64,000 nucleotides of DNA, taken from Chitinophagales bacterium. GTDB taxonomy: Bacteria; Bacteroidota; Bacteroidia; Chitinophagales; Saprospiraceae. The notes beneath the pieces are model-generated. The model ran no database searches. It worked only from the letters and a program-made list of their open reading frames with translations, and was not told the DNA's origin. Location: the NCBI GenBank assembly GCA_013299105.1, contig JAAFJY010000012.1:62001-126000 (forward strand). The letters are read 5' to 3'. The translations under genes and the position numbers were made by a program. This document shows positions 49,757-57,097 of the stretch, in pieces; positions within the stretch are counted from its first letter, which is position 1, and every line of letters begins with the position of its first letter.

Positions 49757-50803
49757 ATGAGCACCAGAATTGTCAGTCTATTGTTTTGCGCCCTGTTTTT
49801 CTTCAACGCCTGTCAGCAAGACAAACGCGATGACTTGCCCGACATTTCTCACATCCCACGTAAGAAACTGGAAATCAGGCGTTTTGAACAAGACCTTTTT
49901 GCCATCGACACCAACAACATGGCAGCCGGATTGGCCAAATTGGAGCAAAAATATGGTGAGTTTGCGAAAATCTATTTTGGCCAAATCTTGGGTTCCAAAG
50001 ACCCTCAAGTGGCCCCGCAAGGCCATGCCGCTTACATCAAAGGCTTCGTTTCTTTTCCGGCAGTGCGCAAATTGAGCGATACCATCCAGGACTTGTACCC
50101 TAAATTCCCCTCGAAAACACAAGAGGAGTTGGAAGAAGCCCTCCGTTACCTGAAGTACTATTTCCCTGAGCGGAAAACACCCCAGCATTTGACTACTTTC
50201 TTGTCGGAATACTCTTTTGGCAATTTCATTTACACTGGAGACAACCTGGCGGTGGGGCTCGATTTTTTCCTGGGCGAAAACTATCCCTACCAAAAATACT
50301 ATCCCGAAAACCCCAATTTTTCGGCTTACATGACCCGTACTTTCAACCGCGAGCACTTGTCGGTGAAAACCATGATGCCGCTACTAGAAGACATCATTGG
50401 CCCGGCACGAGGCGACCAGATGCTGGATGTGATGATCCACCACGGCAAAAGGCTTTACTTGCTGGATCACTTGCTGCCAATGGTAGCGGATTCGGCCAAA
50501 ATGGAGGTTTCGCAAAAACAATGGGACTGGATGATCGAGAACGAGCGCAACATGTGGGGCCATTTTTTGGAACAAAATCTTTTGTACAACAATGAATGGC
50601 AAAAATTTCGGAAATTTGTGGAGTACAGTCCCAATTCACCTGGTATGCCCGCCGAAGCACCGGGCCGCACGGGAGATTGGGTGGGATGGCAGATCATCAA
50701 GGCCTACATGAAACAGTTTCCAGCAACCAGCATGAAGGAATTGTTGGCCTTGACTAACAGCCAGGATATTTTGAAAAAATCGAGGTACAAACCTAGGCAA
50801 TAG
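49757..50803 (+). CDS. gldB: Gliding motility lipoprotein GldB
   Basis: 348 residues. Lipobox in LLFCALFFFNAC, then the GldB domain: KKLEIRRFEQDLFAID at the mature N-terminus, YIKGFVSFPAVRKL, LRYLKYYFPERKTP, FLSEYSFGNFIYTGDNLAVG and LDFFLGENYPYQKYYPEN. It is anchored in the envelope and required for gliding and type IX secretion-linked functions in Flavobacterium. Intact and of normal length. The 2OG oxygenase gene follows after a short repeat. Confidence 0.9.
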   Translation: MSTRIVSLLFCALFFFNACQQDKRDDLPDISHIPRKKLEIRRFEQDLFAIDTNNMAAGLAKLEQKYGEFAKIYFGQILGSKDPQVAPQGHAAYIKGFVSFPAVRKLSDTIQDLYPKFPSKTQEELEEALRYLKYYFPERKTPQHLTTFLSEYSFGNFIYTGDNLAVGLDFFLGENYPYQKYYPENPNFSAYMTRTFNREHLSVKTMMPLLEDIIGPARGDQMLDVMIHHGKRLYLLDHLLPMVADSAKMEVSQKQWDWMIENERNMWGHFLEQNLLYNNEWQKFRKFVEYSPNSPGMPAEAPGRTGDWVGWQIIKAYMKQFPATSMKELLALTNSQDILKKSRYKPRQ

Positions 50804-50828
50804 TTGAAAGGTTGAAGGGTTGAAAAGA
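50802..50828. repeat. Short tandem GTTGAAAG-type repeat after gldB
   Basis: TAGTTGAAAGGTTGAAGGGT, then TGAAAAG, beginning at the gldB stop codon and ending 42 bases before the next start. Confidence 0.75.
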
Positions 50829-50869
50829 ACGTGATGTACTCAACTCTCTTAGCCACAAAAAAACCAAAT

Positions 50870-51823
50870 ATGAAAAATCGCAGCATTCCATTGGTTGACC
50901 TTTCCAAATTTGTGAACGGGACCGCAGCCGAAAGGACCGAATTCGTGAACCAATTGGGCGAAGCCTTTCATTCGATTGGTTTTGTAGGGGTGATCAACCA
51001 CGGCATTCCCAAAAAGTTGATCGACGATTTTTATGCGGCTTCAAAACGCTTTTTTGCCTTGCCCGAAGCCACCAAACGCCAATACGAAGTGCCCGGCATG
51101 GCTGGACAGCGTGGCTACACGTCCTTTGGCAAGGAGCACGCCAAGCAATCGAAGGTGGCCGACTTGAAAGAGTTTTTTCAAATAGGACAAGAAGTACCCT
51201 CCGACCATCCTTCCAAGGCCGACTATCCTGACAACTTGCAAGTGCTGGAAGAGGCCGACTATTCGCGCCTGGGCTTTGAACTATACCGGGCTTTTGAAAA
51301 AACCGGAGGGCATCTGCTGCGGGCAATTGCGATTCACCTGAACCTGCCAGAGGACTACTTTGACAGCCAAATCACACATGGCAACAGCATCCTGCGCTCG
51401 ATTCACTACCCGCCGATCACCCAGGAACCTGCATCGGCCATCCGCGCCGAACAGCACGAAGACATCAACCTGATCACCCTCTTGGTGGGAGCCAGCGCTG
51501 GTGGTCTCGAACTCCTGAACATGGAAAACGTATGGCTGCCCATCGTGCCCGAAGACGATGAAATCGTGATCAATGTAGGCGACATGCTGCAACGCCTGAC
51601 CAATAATTACCTCAAGTCCACCACCCACCGCGTGGTCAATCCACCGCGCTCGGAGTGGCATTTGCCGCGTTTGTCGATCCCGTTTTTCCTGCATCCAGTG
51701 AGCAAAATGGACTTGAGCTGCCTACCTGCCACCGTTACTGCCGACAATCCGCTGCAATACGAGCCCATCACGGCTGGTGAGTATTTGGATGAACGCTTGA
51801 GGGAGATTGGGTTGAAGAAGTAG
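50870..51823 (+). CDS. 2-oxoglutarate/Fe(II)-dependent oxygenase (isopenicillin N synthase family)
   Basis: 317 residues from the ATG at 50870 (MKNRSIPLVDLSKFVNG). DIOX_N domain (PLVDLSKF, GFVGVINHGIPKKLIDDFY) and core jelly roll with the iron ligands His and Asp in RAEQHEDINLITLL and the distal His in KSTTHRVVNPPR. The 2-oxoglutarate-binding Arg-x-Ser is in PRLSIPFFLHP. The family oxidises small molecules; the substrate is unknown. Normal length. Confidence 0.9.
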   Translation: MKNRSIPLVDLSKFVNGTAAERTEFVNQLGEAFHSIGFVGVINHGIPKKLIDDFYAASKRFFALPEATKRQYEVPGMAGQRGYTSFGKEHAKQSKVADLKEFFQIGQEVPSDHPSKADYPDNLQVLEEADYSRLGFELYRAFEKTGGHLLRAIAIHLNLPEDYFDSQITHGNSILRSIHYPPITQEPASAIRAEQHEDINLITLLVGASAGGLELLNMENVWLPIVPEDDEIVINVGDMLQRLTNNYLKSTTHRVVNPPRSEWHLPRLSIPFFLHPVSKMDLSCLPATVTADNPLQYEPITAGEYLDERLREIGLKK

Positions 51824-51839
51824 GGCTTGGCCTGGTTTT

Positions 51840-52280
51840 ATCGCAACAGGCAGTTAACCCACATTGCTCAGGAAGCCTCTTTTTAGTGGTATAAAAAAAT
51901 ATTTTCAATGAATTTTACACTATTTTAAGGCTAAACTTAGTGGTTCGTTTTTACAAAACACTGATAAACAAGTGTTTGATTTTTTAAAAAGCGGTTTGTA
52001 GTACACAGGGGAGTTGCCTAGGTCATAAGCATTACAGTATCTTTGTCGAGTATGTCAAAGGACTGTACTTAGCATCAGCTTTTTGGATGATGAACAAACT
52101 TCTGAACCTAAAAACAAGCTAATTCGGCTTCAGAAAGGTTTGAAAATCAAATCAAGACCCTTTTGCCGAAAAAATCTGTAGTACACAAACCGAAACTCAA
52201 AAAACTTGAACCCCCTGTCGTTAGGGGCTTTCCCAGTAGGCAACACGCAATGTGGGTTAAGAATAGCTGTCTGTTGCGAT
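51840..52280. mobile_element. 441-bp non-coding element with long inverted ends
   Basis: The left end ATCGCAACAGGCAGTTAACC continues CACATTG (51840-51866). The right end CAATGTGGGTTAA (52248-52260), six unmatched bases, then CTGTCTGTTGCGAT (to 52280) is its reverse complement apart from a small insertion. Inside are a second inverted pair (GTTGCCTA near 52011 / TAGGCAAC near 52238), a direct repeat TGTAGTACACA (about 51999 and 52181) and a TATCTTTG -7 box (52038-52045). No ORF. It ends 20 bases before the next start codon. A MITE, a decayed IS, or a structured RNA are all possible. Confidence 0.65.
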
Positions 52281-52300
52281 CATTCTGCACTTGGCACACC

Positions 52301-52765
52301 ATGAAAAAGCTACCTGGAAGTATTCAGCTTGGACTCGTTATTGGTACATTAATAGTGAGTTTTTTGCTCGTTCAAAGTGTAGGCACGTACAATGCCAGCG
52401 TTTATATGGCTTGCTTCTTGATGCTGACATTGGTTTCCTTTTTCACGTCCTTTGAAGGAATTAATGCCACATTGTTTTACCTTTTTTTACTATTTTTTAG
52501 CTATTTTGTTTATTCCACATGCTGTTATTGGTTCCTTCATTGGGTTTTTCCAGATCAAAATTTGAGGTACTACAACGGAACCCCACGTAGAGTAATGGAT
52601 GGCCATATCATCATCGCTGGCCTAGTTGCATTCGTACTATCTCCTTTAACTGTCGTTTTTTATCACCTCAAAAGTAAGAGGCATTGGGGTTTGGAAATTG
52701 CCTTGGTATTTGTGGTGTTGATGGCATTTTTGGTTTCCGAAATTTTCATTGATCCAACAAGGTAA
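52301..52765 (+). CDS. Four-TM membrane protein of unknown function
   Basis: 154 residues from the ATG at 52301 (MKKLPGSIQLGLVIGTLIVS). Four hydrophobic segments: about 10-25, 33-47, 52-75 (with a Cys pair, YSTCCYW) and 103-120, plus a short C-terminal one. No family recognised. The frame is open upstream to 52163, but that part belongs to the 441-bp element, which may supply its promoter. Confidence 0.7.
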   Translation: MKKLPGSIQLGLVIGTLIVSFLLVQSVGTYNASVYMACFLMLTLVSFFTSFEGINATLFYLFLLFFSYFVYSTCCYWFLHWVFPDQNLRYYNGTPRRVMDGHIIIAGLVAFVLSPLTVVFYHLKSKRHWGLEIALVFVVLMAFLVSEIFIDPTR

Positions 52766-52779
52766 AAGGGGCTCCTCCC

Positions 52780-53181
52780 TCAAGGATACAGCTGCAAACC
52801 AGCCTTCAAGGCCCCTTCGATGGTTCCATCCAAGAATTTGGCACCGGGCATCATGAAACGGGCTTCGCCGCTGGTATCATAGGTTTCGCTGCTGTAAAGA
52901 AAGGGCGCAAAATCCCAACTACTTTCGCTCCAAGTTAATCGACCTATATTCGTTTCAACGGTTTTACTTGCAAACAGTTTAGCCAATTTTGGGGGCATTA
53001 GCTTAGATGCAGCCTCAAAAACCGCTTGTTCATTTCCACGCTTGGCAAAACGGGACAGATAGGCGTACTTGCCTTTGAAAGTAAGCACATATTCCGTTTT
53101 CTTGGCTTGGTTGAACCTTTTAACGGCAGCCAAAGCTTCGTATTTGGCTTGTTCAGGAATGGCGGGTGCTTTTTTTGCCAT
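52780..53181 (-). CDS. Hypothetical protein
   Basis: 133 residues, basic N-terminus (MAKKAPAIPEQAKYEALAAV), no membrane segment. Middle: YVLTFKGKYAYLSRFAKRG; end: ARFMMPGAKFLDGTIEGALK. Not recognised. It lies downstream of the toxin gene on the same strand, 90 bases apart. Conserved aromatic residues suggest a compact fold. Confidence 0.7.
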   Translation of the reverse strand: MAKKAPAIPEQAKYEALAAVKRFNQAKKTEYVLTFKGKYAYLSRFAKRGNEQAVFEAASKLMPPKLAKLFASKTVETNIGRLTWSESSWDFAPFLYSSETYDTSGEARFMMPGAKFLDGTIEGALKAGLQLYP

Positions 53182-53270
53182 AAAGATTTAGTATTGGATT
53201 GGGTGTAGAAACTCGACTTGAAGAATACAGGTCTATTTCAAAAAACAGCTGCAAGACTAGCTTAAAAAAC

Positions 53271-53978
53271 CTATTCGGGCAAGTCATCCCGCCCCTTTTT
53301 CAAGGCTTCGATGCGTTGGCGGAGGCGGTCTTCTGCCATACGTTCTTTTTCGGCCTTCACTTTTGCCAGGTGGTCATTAATTTTTTCAAGAATTTCTCTT
53401 GATACTTTTTCATAGGGAATGGATTTGAGAAGCGTCATTGGCTCTAAGCGATCAGCAGCAGGCGCTGCGGCCAGGTGATCTACTACCAGGCGTAATTCTC
53501 TTCCGACAATGCGCTGTTGATAAAAATCCAAGAGTTCAGCCAATGAAAACACCCCCAATAGAGCATGAATATCCCGAAAATCCTTTTCCTCTTTGCGATT
53601 GATGATTGCCTCTAACTTTAAAGCAGCAAGGTCAGGCAAATCGGCCATTCGGATTCCTTCTTTTTCAATTGGTGGCAATAAAAAAGGTACATGCCAGGTG
53701 TACAAATCGATCTTTACATTTTCATGAAACCCAGCGATCCCATGAGGAGAAGTTTTCAAAACCCTAAACCCAGGTAACAAACGCTCCAACAACCTTTCTT
53801 TCTGCTCAGTCTCGAAAGCCTGGTTTGTAAAGAAATCAGCATCCACAGATAGTCGATGGCCCAGCTGTAGACTCAAAGCAGTACCCCCAACCAAACGGAA
53901 TTCTCGGAATGAATCGTCAGTTGATACACTTTTGATGATATTCAGAAGAGCGGGTGAAACTGTTTCGATGAATAACAT
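53271..53978 (-). CDS. AbiEii/AbiGii-type nucleotidyltransferase (toxin)
   Basis: 235 residues of the AbiEii toxin superfamily: FREFRLVGGTALSLQLGHRL followed by SVDADFF (the GG...DxD nucleotidyltransferase core), then KIDLYTW and LAALKLEAIINRKEEKDFRD, a conserved helix. AbiEii toxins transfer nucleotides to tRNA acceptor ends and stop growth. The gene overlaps the upstream small gene by 37 bases, the usual antitoxin-toxin order. Confidence 0.85.
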   Translation of the reverse strand: MLFIETVSPALLNIIKSVSTDDSFREFRLVGGTALSLQLGHRLSVDADFFTNQAFETEQKERLLERLLPGFRVLKTSPHGIAGFHENVKIDLYTWHVPFLLPPIEKEGIRMADLPDLAALKLEAIINRKEEKDFRDIHALLGVFSLAELLDFYQQRIVGRELRLVVDHLAAAPAADRLEPMTLLKSIPYEKVSREILEKINDHLAKVKAEKERMAEDRLRQRIEALKKGRDDLPE

Positions 53979-54247
53979 TTAAAATCTTCTTTTCTCAGGT
54001 GATAAAGTGCAGAAGCCAGATAAATCGCATTTTCTGGTAAGTAGTCAGCCGTCAACAAAGCATTGATGATGGTTTCTTCTGGGTAAAACCACATAATTTC
54101 TCCCAAATCATCCAAACGCCCCATATCAAACACCCGCCGGATCACCTTGTTTTTATCGCGCTCAAAGTCAATCTTTTCAGGGTCGCTGTCCCAGAAAAGA
54201 TAGGGTGAAAATTGTGGTTGTTTTTGAAGTAGGTCTTGATCTTGCAT
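53942..54247 (-). CDS. DUF6922-like antitoxin partner
   Basis: 101 residues: SPYLFWDSDPEKIDFERDKN, then VIRRVFDMGRLDDLGEIMWF. This is the short helical protein commonly found just before AbiEii-type toxins in Bacteroidota, annotated DUF6922. Its 3' end overlaps the toxin start, so the two are translationally coupled. The antitoxin role is inferred from position. Confidence 0.78.
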   Translation of the reverse strand: MQDQDLLQKQPQFSPYLFWDSDPEKIDFERDKNKVIRRVFDMGRLDDLGEIMWFYPEETIINALLTADYLPENAIYLASALYHLRKEDFKCYSSKQFHPLF

Positions 54248-54318
54248 TGAAAATGAAGTGCTTCGACCCTCAAGATAAGCAATTTGAGGGCATTTTCCAA
54301 AACCTGATTCAGACGGCC

Positions 54319-54732
54319 TTACCCATGAAAAATGGGATTTGTTTTGACTTCCTCAAATGCTTGTTCAAGTGTGAGGTCATAAAAAATCGTAAAATACTTG
54401 CCCGTATGCCGGAAATAGGCCAGGTCGTAAGCATCTGATGATTTGTAAGTAAGGCGGGCTAGCCCAACTTCAAAGTGGTCTTTGATCACATTGGGTAGGT
54501 CAGCGGCTTTATAGTGCTCGATGATGTAAAAACTACTTCCCTTCCAGCGCGAAAAATAATCGATTACTTGATTGAAGTCCTGGGGCTGTTGCAAAGGTGG
54601 AAGCTCGGCTTTCATCTCCGCAATCCAGGGTTCGAATAGCTTGCTTACTTTTGTTTTTTCGGCGTCAGAGGGTTTGTCTGAGGCAGTGCTTGGGGCCCAG
54701 CCCCAGTAGGATTTTGAGCTTTTCTTAGGCAT
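54319..54732 (-). CDS. Hypothetical protein
   Basis: 137 residues from the ATG at 54732 (MPKKSSKSYWGWAPSTASDK). Soluble, with many aromatic residues in the second half (FSRWKGSSFYIIEHYKAAD, LARLTYKSSDAYDLAYFRHT). No family recognised. It precedes the antitoxin gene on the same strand with a 71-base gap. Confidence 0.7.
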   Translation of the reverse strand: MPKKSSKSYWGWAPSTASDKPSDAEKTKVSKLFEPWIAEMKAELPPLQQPQDFNQVIDYFSRWKGSSFYIIEHYKAADLPNVIKDHFEVGLARLTYKSSDAYDLAYFRHTGKYFTIFYDLTLEQAFEEVKTNPIFHG

Positions 54733-54850
54733 GGAGATGTGGATTTGATACAATCCCGGACGTCCTGCGTCAGAGATTCAGACATTTCACCCCCAAACCT
54801 ACAAAAAAATTCTCTTACCCTCCTACCCCACCCTTCCCCACAATTTTTCG

Positions 54851-54858
54851 TACCTTTG
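54851..54858 (+). promoter_or_regulatory. Bacteroidota -7 box (TACCTTTG) for purF
   Basis: An exact TAnnTTTG match. Transcription starting about 7 bases on would give a leader of about 185 nt before the ATG at 55051. Confidence 0.6.
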
Positions 54859-54909
54859 CGGCCAAATTCAACGTAATTATACAGGCGCGTGGTTTTGAGA
54901 CAAAAAAGA

Positions 54910-54972
54910 TGACGATTTTTCGTCAGCCGAGACTACTTTTTTCAGTCGATGCCCAGCATCGGTTGAAAAAAG
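54910..54972 (+). promoter_or_regulatory. Structured leader of purF (two hairpins)
   Basis: A perfect hairpin TGACGA-TTTT-TCGTCA (54910-54925) is followed by a long one: CTTTTTTCA (54936-54944) and CGATGC (54947-54952) pair with GCATCG (54956-54961) and TGAAAAAAG (54964-54972), with a GU/GU internal pair. It does not match the purine riboswitch core. A cis-regulatory RNA controlling purine synthesis is a reasonable guess. Confidence 0.5.
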
Positions 54973-55050
54973 AGGCGAAGGATCACGGAAAATCGGCCTT
55001 TTTAGTCCAAAATAGGAACCGACTGGATAATTACATTTCAACTCATACTG

Positions 55051-56955
55051 ATGAGCGACGCGATCAAACACGAATGCGGCATCGCCGTGATTCGCCTTTT
55101 GAAACCCCTTGATCATTACCAACAAAAATATGGCTCGGTTTTGTACGGCCTGGAAAAACTCAAACTCCTGCTGCAAAAACAACGCAACCGGGGACAGGAC
55201 GGCGCAGGCATTGCCACCATCAAACTCGACCCCAAGCCCGGCACCAAGTACATCAGCCGCAAGCGCGACATCACACCCAATAACTACCTCGACAATCTTT
55301 TTGAAGAAATTTGGAGCAAACATTTCTCCAACTTAGCTCCTGAAAAAGCCAGCGACGCCGCCTGGATGAAGGACAACCTGCCTTATGTAGGCGAATTGCT
55401 GATTGGCCACCTGCGCTACGGCACCCACGGCGACAACAGCATCGAAACCTGCCACCCCTTCCTGCGCCAAAACAACTGGATCAACCGCAACCTGCTGCTT
55501 GCTGGCAATTTCAACCTGACCAATGTGGACGAGCTCTTCGACGAGTTGGTCGAACTGGGACAATACCCCAAAGCCAAGGCCGATACGGTAACGGTTTTGG
55601 AAAAAATCGGGCATTTCCTCGACGACGAAGTGCAAAGGCTACACACCTGGTTCAAGCCCGATGGCTACACCAACATGGAAATCAATGACTTCATTTTTGA
55701 CAAACTCGACATCCAGCGCTTGCTGCGCCGTGCCAGCAAAAGATTCGATGGTGGTTATGTGATGTGTGGGCTCATTGGCCACGGTGATGCTTTTGTGATG
55801 CGCGACCCCAACGGCATCCGACCTGCATTTTACTACCAAGACGAGGAAATTGTGGTGGTGGCCTCTGAGCGCCCGGCCATTCAAACGGCCCTGGACGTAC
55901 ACGTCAGCCAAGTAAAAGAGGTCAAACCTGGCCATGCCCTGATTATAAAGAAAAATGGACGAGTAGAAGAGTTGCCTTTCACCGAGCCAAGCGAGCGCAA
56001 ATGCTGCTCTTTCGAGCGCATCTACTTTTCGCGTGGCAACGACCGCGACATTTACCTGGAGCGCAAAAAACTGGGCCGCCAGTTGGTCGAGCCCATTTTG
56101 AAAGCAGTGGACTACGATTTTGACAATACAGTTTTCTCTTTTATCCCCAACACTGCCGAAACGGCTTTCATGGGCATGATCGAAGGCATCAACGAGAGCC
56201 TTGACACCATCCGCGAGCAGAAAATTGCCGATAAACTGGCTAAAGGTGAACTAAGTACGGAGGCACTGCACGAGATCATGTCGCAAAAACCCCGCTTCGA
56301 ACGCCTTGTGGTCAAAGACGCCAAAGTCCGCACTTTCATCGCCGATACGACTGCCCGGGGCCGTTTGGTTTCGCACATCTACGACATCACTTACGGCTTG
56401 GTCCACAACGAAAAAGACACCATCGTTCTGCTCGACGATTCAATTGTAAGGGGCACGACCCTGCGCGACAGCATCATCGAAATCGCAGCCCGTTTGCGCC
56501 CGAAAAAAATCATCATCGTCTCTTCCGCCCCACAGATCCGCTTCCCAGACTGTTATGGCATCGACATGTCTAAAATGGGCGAATTTGTGGCTTTTAAAGC
56601 CTTGGTTGAGCTGTTGAAACAGGACAAAAAAGAGCACTTGCTTGAAGAAGCTTTTCAGCGTTGCAAAGCGCAGCAGCACTTGCCCAAGGAAATGATTAGA
56701 AACGAGGTACAAAGCCTTTACGAAAACTATACCGACGAGCAGATTTCGTCTAAAATCGCTGAAATCGTCACGCCTAAAGGCATCAAACCCGAAGTGCAAG
56801 TCATTTATCAAAGCATTCCCGGCTTGCACGCCGCTTGCCCCAACAACAATGGCGACTGGTATTTTTCGGGCAACTACCCCACTCCTGGCGGCAACAAGGT
56901 GGCCAATAAAGCTTTCATCAACTTCATGGAGAAGAAAGACGTGCGGGCCTATTGA
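55051..56955 (+). CDS. purF: Amidophosphoribosyltransferase
   Basis: 634 residues, longer than the usual 470-510 but typical of the Bacteroidota form. It makes phosphoribosylamine, the first step of purine synthesis. Class II amidotransferase domain: Cys9 of KHECGIAVIRLL is the nucleophile, then NRGQDGAGIATI, HLRYGTHGDNS, GNFNLTNVDE. PRTase domain: TIVLLDDSIVRGTTLRD binds PRPP. The final 100 residues (AEIVTPKGIKPEVQVIYQSI) are an extension. Promoter and a structured leader lie upstream. Confidence 0.93.
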   Translation: MSDAIKHECGIAVIRLLKPLDHYQQKYGSVLYGLEKLKLLLQKQRNRGQDGAGIATIKLDPKPGTKYISRKRDITPNNYLDNLFEEIWSKHFSNLAPEKASDAAWMKDNLPYVGELLIGHLRYGTHGDNSIETCHPFLRQNNWINRNLLLAGNFNLTNVDELFDELVELGQYPKAKADTVTVLEKIGHFLDDEVQRLHTWFKPDGYTNMEINDFIFDKLDIQRLLRRASKRFDGGYVMCGLIGHGDAFVMRDPNGIRPAFYYQDEEIVVVASERPAIQTALDVHVSQVKEVKPGHALIIKKNGRVEELPFTEPSERKCCSFERIYFSRGNDRDIYLERKKLGRQLVEPILKAVDYDFDNTVFSFIPNTAETAFMGMIEGINESLDTIREQKIADKLAKGELSTEALHEIMSQKPRFERLVVKDAKVRTFIADTTARGRLVSHIYDITYGLVHNEKDTIVLLDDSIVRGTTLRDSIIEIAARLRPKKIIIVSSAPQIRFPDCYGIDMSKMGEFVAFKALVELLKQDKKEHLLEEAFQRCKAQQHLPKEMIRNEVQSLYENYTDEQISSKIAEIVTPKGIKPEVQVIYQSIPGLHAACPNNNGDWYFSGNYPTPGGNKVANKAFINFMEKKDVRAY

Positions 56956-57032
56956 TCACCGCTCATGCTTTTCCACACCCCCTTGTGAATAAGTAGAAGA
57001 GCTTTGAGTGTACAATTTTCACAAATCCTGTT

Positions 57033-57040
57033 TACATTTG
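57033..57040 (+). promoter_or_regulatory. Bacteroidota -7 box (TACATTTG) for the PBP1A gene
   Basis: An exact TAnnTTTG lying inside the longest ORF (57008 onward), so translation must start later; this supports the ATG at 57098. Confidence 0.5.
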
Positions 57041-57097
57041 TGGGTTTCTCAAATGGTTCGCAACCATTTCGCCCGGAAACAACCTATAACTGTAGAT

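Noticed and set aside
54877-55323. 148-residue minus-strand ORF over the purF leader and start
   Set aside because: Shadow of purF and its structured leader; no domain and no ribosome-binding context.
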